A stretch of DNA of 64,000 nt. Source: Pictodentalium vernedei (lineage: Eukaryota; Mollusca; Scaphopoda; Dentaliida; Dentaliidae). The stretch lies in contig JAUFNR010000074.1 of the NCBI GenBank assembly GCA_031216915.1, positions 1 through 64,000 of the forward strand, read 5' to 3'. Under the pieces are notes generated by a model, which had not been told where the DNA came from, made no database searches, and saw only the letters and a list, made by a program, of their open reading frames with translations. Position 1 is the stretch's first letter. Each line of letters begins with the position of its first letter. The position numbers and the translations under genes were made by a program. Positions 60,730 to 64,000 of this stretch are shown piece after piece.

Positions 60730-60990
60730 GGAGTTTAATGACACTTTCGACAGCCAGGGTCACCTTGTGTTGGACAGTTTTATGGGTGGAGGAAGTCAGA
60801 GCACCCAGAGAGAACTACCTTGCAATGACGAGCAACTGTCAGACTCCCCAACATACTAATTGCACACAAGCAGGGTTAGCATTGGTTGAAGACAGAAGCA
60901 CCATCGCTGTGCAGTACACCTTAGTACACAGCGCCACCATGCGGGCAATCAGGATTAAGAGCCTTGCTCAAGGACACAATGTTTTTAACA
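60730..60990 (-). repeat. Diverged SINE copy
   Basis: In minus orientation it shares GTGGAGGAAG...CCAGAGAGAACTAC, GAGCAACTGTCA, CAAGCAGGGTTAGCATTGGTTGAAGACAG and GCTCAAGGACACAATG with the family at 18427. It is the most diverged copy and no target duplication was found. Confidence 0.75.
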
Positions 60991-61004
60991 CAAATTTGTG
61001 AAAT

Positions 61005-61465
61005 TTATGCTTCTTCAAATGAAAGTGTCAATGACACTATAGCTTATCTTGACCTTATGGTATATTTTGGGGATTAATGTCATAATTACTCAACTTTTAT
61101 GTTACATTCAAGTAAATTGTGCCATAATTATTGACTTTATGTTGTCTATCAGAAACTACAGATTTCAGATTTTTTGGCTTTAAAATGTGTTTTGGATATT
61201 TTCAGAGATTTTATGCCCCCCCACCCCCCCCCCCCCCCAAAAAAAAATCCACTCCATGGACCCTTCCTCCTTCCCATAACCCCTACCCTATGGGGGTGAA
61301 CTGGGTGCATTTTTTTTACATGAAATCACTCAAAATCCTCCAAAACACATTTTAAAGTAAAAGAAAAAAATACATCCCAGCCCCACCCCATGGGGTTTAT
61401 TGGGAGAAGTTTTTTGTTCTTTCATAAAACCACTTAAAATTCTTCAAAACTCATTCTCAAGCAAA
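61005..61465. repeat. C-run and a two-copy repeat
   Basis: A small hairpin start (AGTGTCAATGACACT near 61023) is followed by a C run (61218-61240) and two diverged copies of a block with CTCCATGGACCC/CCACCCCATGGGG, then ACTCAAAATCCTCCAAAACACATTTTA or ACTTAAAATTCTTCAAAACTCATT. An inverted relative is at 62925-63065. Confidence 0.55.
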
Positions 61466-61470
61466 AAAAA

Positions 61471-62284
61471 AAAATGAAAGTGTCAACGACACTGTAGCTC
61501 AACTTGACAAACTTGAACTTGGTAAGTTATAAGTGAAATGGCAAAATTGAAGATCATTGGTACCAATGTTATTTGGTGAAATTTCAACATAACAGCATTT
61601 TGTGTGCACAACGTCAAGAGTAATCCTTGAATTTATAAATGTAAACTGTAAGACTGGCTAAAGGAAGAATGCTGATACACAAATGCAGTAAGTTCGGAGG
61701 TTATTGTGAATGGTAACTTTTTCACAGCAATGAATGTTAATCAATAGCTCTTATCTAAAGGTCTCGCCCAATGAGCACACCAGGTTAAAAAAAAATCCTG
61801 ATAAATGTGGCCTGTAGGCCATGTCAAAGAGGAATGTTGATGCACAAATGCAATAAATTCAAAGACTGTTGCTAATAGCAACCATTTTTGATGGAAATGA
61901 CAAGAAAATCGATAGCTCCTATCTTTGTCATCCTGCATAAGCATACAAAGTTTCAAAACAGCCTGATAATGAATGCACCATTTGAGGAAGATGTTAATGG
62001 CACAAATGCACTACGTTTGAATGTCATTGCTTGTGGCAATGTTTTTTTTTTTCCTTTTTTATGGAAATTCATAAATATACCCTGCAGAGAGTGCAAAAGG
62101 GATAAGTTGCTACACAAATGCAGTAAGTTCAAAGGCTGGTGAAACGACAATAGTTTTTTAAAGGAAATGAAAATAAATGCGACCTGTGAGGTGTGCCAAA
62201 GGAAATTGTGGATGTACGTACGTACATACGCCGACGGACGAGAAGTGATGGCAATAGCTCAGCTTGACTTTGTCAAGTTGAGCT
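61471..62284 (+). mobile_element. Pearl-like element with terminal hairpins
   Basis: The 5' side has AGTGTCAACGACACT then TAGCTCAACTTGAC. Diverged monomers of about 170 bp follow (phrases AAATGCAGTAAGTTC-like, CAAAGTTTCAAA). The 3' side has ACGTACGTACATACGCCGACGGACG and the hairpin AGCTCAGCTTGAC/GTCAAGTTGAGCT at 62256-62284. The hairpin repeats the 5' words, as expected for complete ends. Confidence 0.7.
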
Positions 62285-62905
62285 AATAAATGTGCCCTTT
62301 AGGGTGTGCCAAAGGGAAATATTGAGGTCTGACTAAACTAAGTTCTAAGAACGTTGGCAGCGGCAACATTTTTCGACGGAAATTGAAGAAAATCGATAGT
62401 TCCCATCTAGAGGTCTCCCCAAACAAGAATACCAGGTTTCAAAGCAATCCGATCATAAATATGCCCTATAGGGTGTGCCAAAGGGAAATATTGAGGTCTG
62501 ACTAAACTAAGTTCTAAGAACGTTGGCCATGGCAACATTTTTTGACGGAAATGGAAAATTGATAGCTCCCATCTAGAGGTCACCCCAAACAAGCATGCCA
62601 GGTTTCAAAGCAATCCGATCATAAATATGCCCTATAGGGTGTGCCAACCAAAGGAAAATATTGAGGTCTTCTGACTAAACTAAGTTCTAAGAACGTTGGC
62701 CCTGGCAACATTTTTTGACGGAAATTGAAGAAAATCATTAGCTATCATCTAGAGGTCACCCCAAACAAGCATACAAAGTTTCAAAGTGATCTGATCATAA
62801 ATGTGATCTGAGAGGTGTGCCAAAGGAAATTGTGGACGTACGTACTAACGTACGGATGCGGACGGACAAGAAGTGATGGCAATTGTCAAGTTGAGCTAAA
62901 AAAAA
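62285..62905 (+). mobile_element. Head-to-tail pearl-like copy, 5'-deleted
   Basis: Monomers start with GTGTGCCAAAGG-type words near 62302, 62470, 62640 and 62813 (period about 170). They are followed by GGACGTACGTACTAACGTACGG and a partial terminus GTCAAGTTGAGCTAAAA. It abuts the previous element without a visible 5' end. Confidence 0.65.
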
Positions 62906-62924
62906 TTCACCCTACAGACCTCAA

Positions 62925-62979
62925 CCCACTCTTCCCAGCCCCACTGCATGAGGTGAAATTTCTTTCTTTTTTTCTATTT

Positions 62980-63010
<31 letters not shown>

Positions 63011-63165
63011 GGGGAAGGGGGATTAAAATGTGCTTTGGAGAATTTTGAGTGATTCCATGCATAAAACAAAATAAAAAATAAAAATTTCCTCCTATGGACC
63101 TCCTGGTCCTGTCAAACCCTCTGGGGTTTCACTTAGTGAGGTTTTTTTCATGCCCTCTTCTGTGA
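62925..63165. repeat. G run and inverted relative of the 61 kb repeat
   Basis: A T-run leads into a G run (62991-63014). The following TTAAAATGTGCTTTGGAGAATTTTGAGTGATT is the reverse complement, diverged, of the block at 61322-61353. Confidence 0.65.
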
Positions 63166-63504
63166 ACGTTTTAACCCTTTACCTAATGGAAAATTAATTT
63201 ACAAATGCAGACTGTATTGAAGCAGAGTTTTGGTCTGGGATTCCATTTTTGGGTCCCATTCGCATCCCCCAATTTTCCCTTAAACTTTTTCTTACCTCTT
63301 AAAATGTTTATGTAAGTTGGACACACCACAGCATGGTTTAAGAGATAAGATTACATTGTCAATACAATCTGTGAACGTAGGAAATGATGTTAGCTACAAT
63401 GTCTTCAATCTTGTTTGGCTTATTAGCTGAAGTCATGATGGCACCAAATGAACTATGTTTTCTACCATGACAAAAGAGCCGCAAAAGTATAATGGTTAAG
63501 ATAA

Positions 63505-64000
63505 AAAAAACAAGAGACCCCAAGGGGCCTGAGGGCGCTCACCTGACATGGTAGCCTAAATATCAACCCAGAGAATTGATTTCAACAAGTTGCATCTGCT
63601 CCTCCTAAGAAAAGCTTATACCAAATATCCAAAGATTCTGACCAGTGGATCTAAAAAAAAAAAGATTTTTAAAGAATATTCCTCATATTGAACTAAGTTA
63701 TAATTCAGGCTCCCACAGGGAGCCCATATATGAACCCAGGGACTTGGCTTTAACAAACTTGAATCCCACCCCCTTAAGGATGCTGCACACCAAATATCAA
63801 AACATTCCGACTGCTGAATCTGAAGAAGAAGATTTTTAAAGAAAATTCCTCATTTTGAACTAAGTTACAATTCAAGCTCCCACAGTGAGTCCAAATATGG
63901 ACCTAGGGACATGGCTTGAACAAACTTGAATCTCACCCCCTAAGGATGCTGCATACCAAATATAAAAACATTCCGACTAATGGATCTGGAGAAGAAGATT
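63505..64000 (+). mobile_element. 5' end and first monomers of a pearl-like element, cut by the window
   Basis: It starts AACAAGAGACCCCAAGGGGCCTGAGGGCGCTCACCTGAC, a short palindromic 5' end that pairs with GTGAGC-type 3' hairpins such as 56778-56808. Monomers follow: GACCAGTGGATCT, CAAATATCAAAACATTCCGACTG and GGCTCCCACAGGGAG recur about every 165-180 bp. The element runs off the right edge. Confidence 0.65.

Overview
The window is animal DNA: AT-rich, with introns bounded by GT/AG, long G and C homopolymers, microsatellites and a very heavy load of non-autonomous mobile elements. Several elements look like the pearl / Helentron-associated class (tandem monomers of about 170 bp, then an ACGG-type microsatellite, then a 3' hairpin), best known from bivalve molluscs. 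A marine mollusc, probably a bivalve, is the best guess. No operon, rRNA gene, convincing tRNA gene or CRISPR array was seen.

Layout. 1-7300: no gene recognised; it holds microsatellites, a 0.9 kb palindrome (3987-4882), a half copy of it (5485-5835) and a second foldback (6375-6925). 7302-23017, + strand: one spliced gene of at least nine exons. Every junction keeps the reading frame, giving about 1,027 residues from the first recognised exon to the stop. 23190-26430: intergenic, with eroded repeats and two strong hairpins. 26428-53640: a 27 kb tandem array of a 0.8-1.2 kb unit with a higher-order period of about 4.83 kb; a SINE insertion was copied along with the array. 53640-64000: pearl-like elements, a TTAA-flanked MITE, and one exon of an RWDD4-like gene on the minus strand (60558-60638).

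Main point. The spliced gene joins a SET domain of lysine-methyltransferase type (KMT5A-like in length), an acidic linker, two zinc-finger-like modules, a tyrosine-recombinase-like catalytic core with R, R, H and Y in place, short linker exons, and a C-terminal Trp/acidic module. By inference this is a host gene built from a Crypton-type recombinase fused to a histone-methyltransferase-like domain, or a large element that carries a SET domain. It is the best candidate here for a poorly described system. Its first exon(s) were not found. The introns carry a full SINE, a 5'-truncated SINE, a complete hAT-type element with 8-bp target duplications, a TIR MITE and a GC-rich Pro/Lys-rich ORF island.

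Splice boundaries, domains and element ends were read by eye. No alignment, folding or database search was run.
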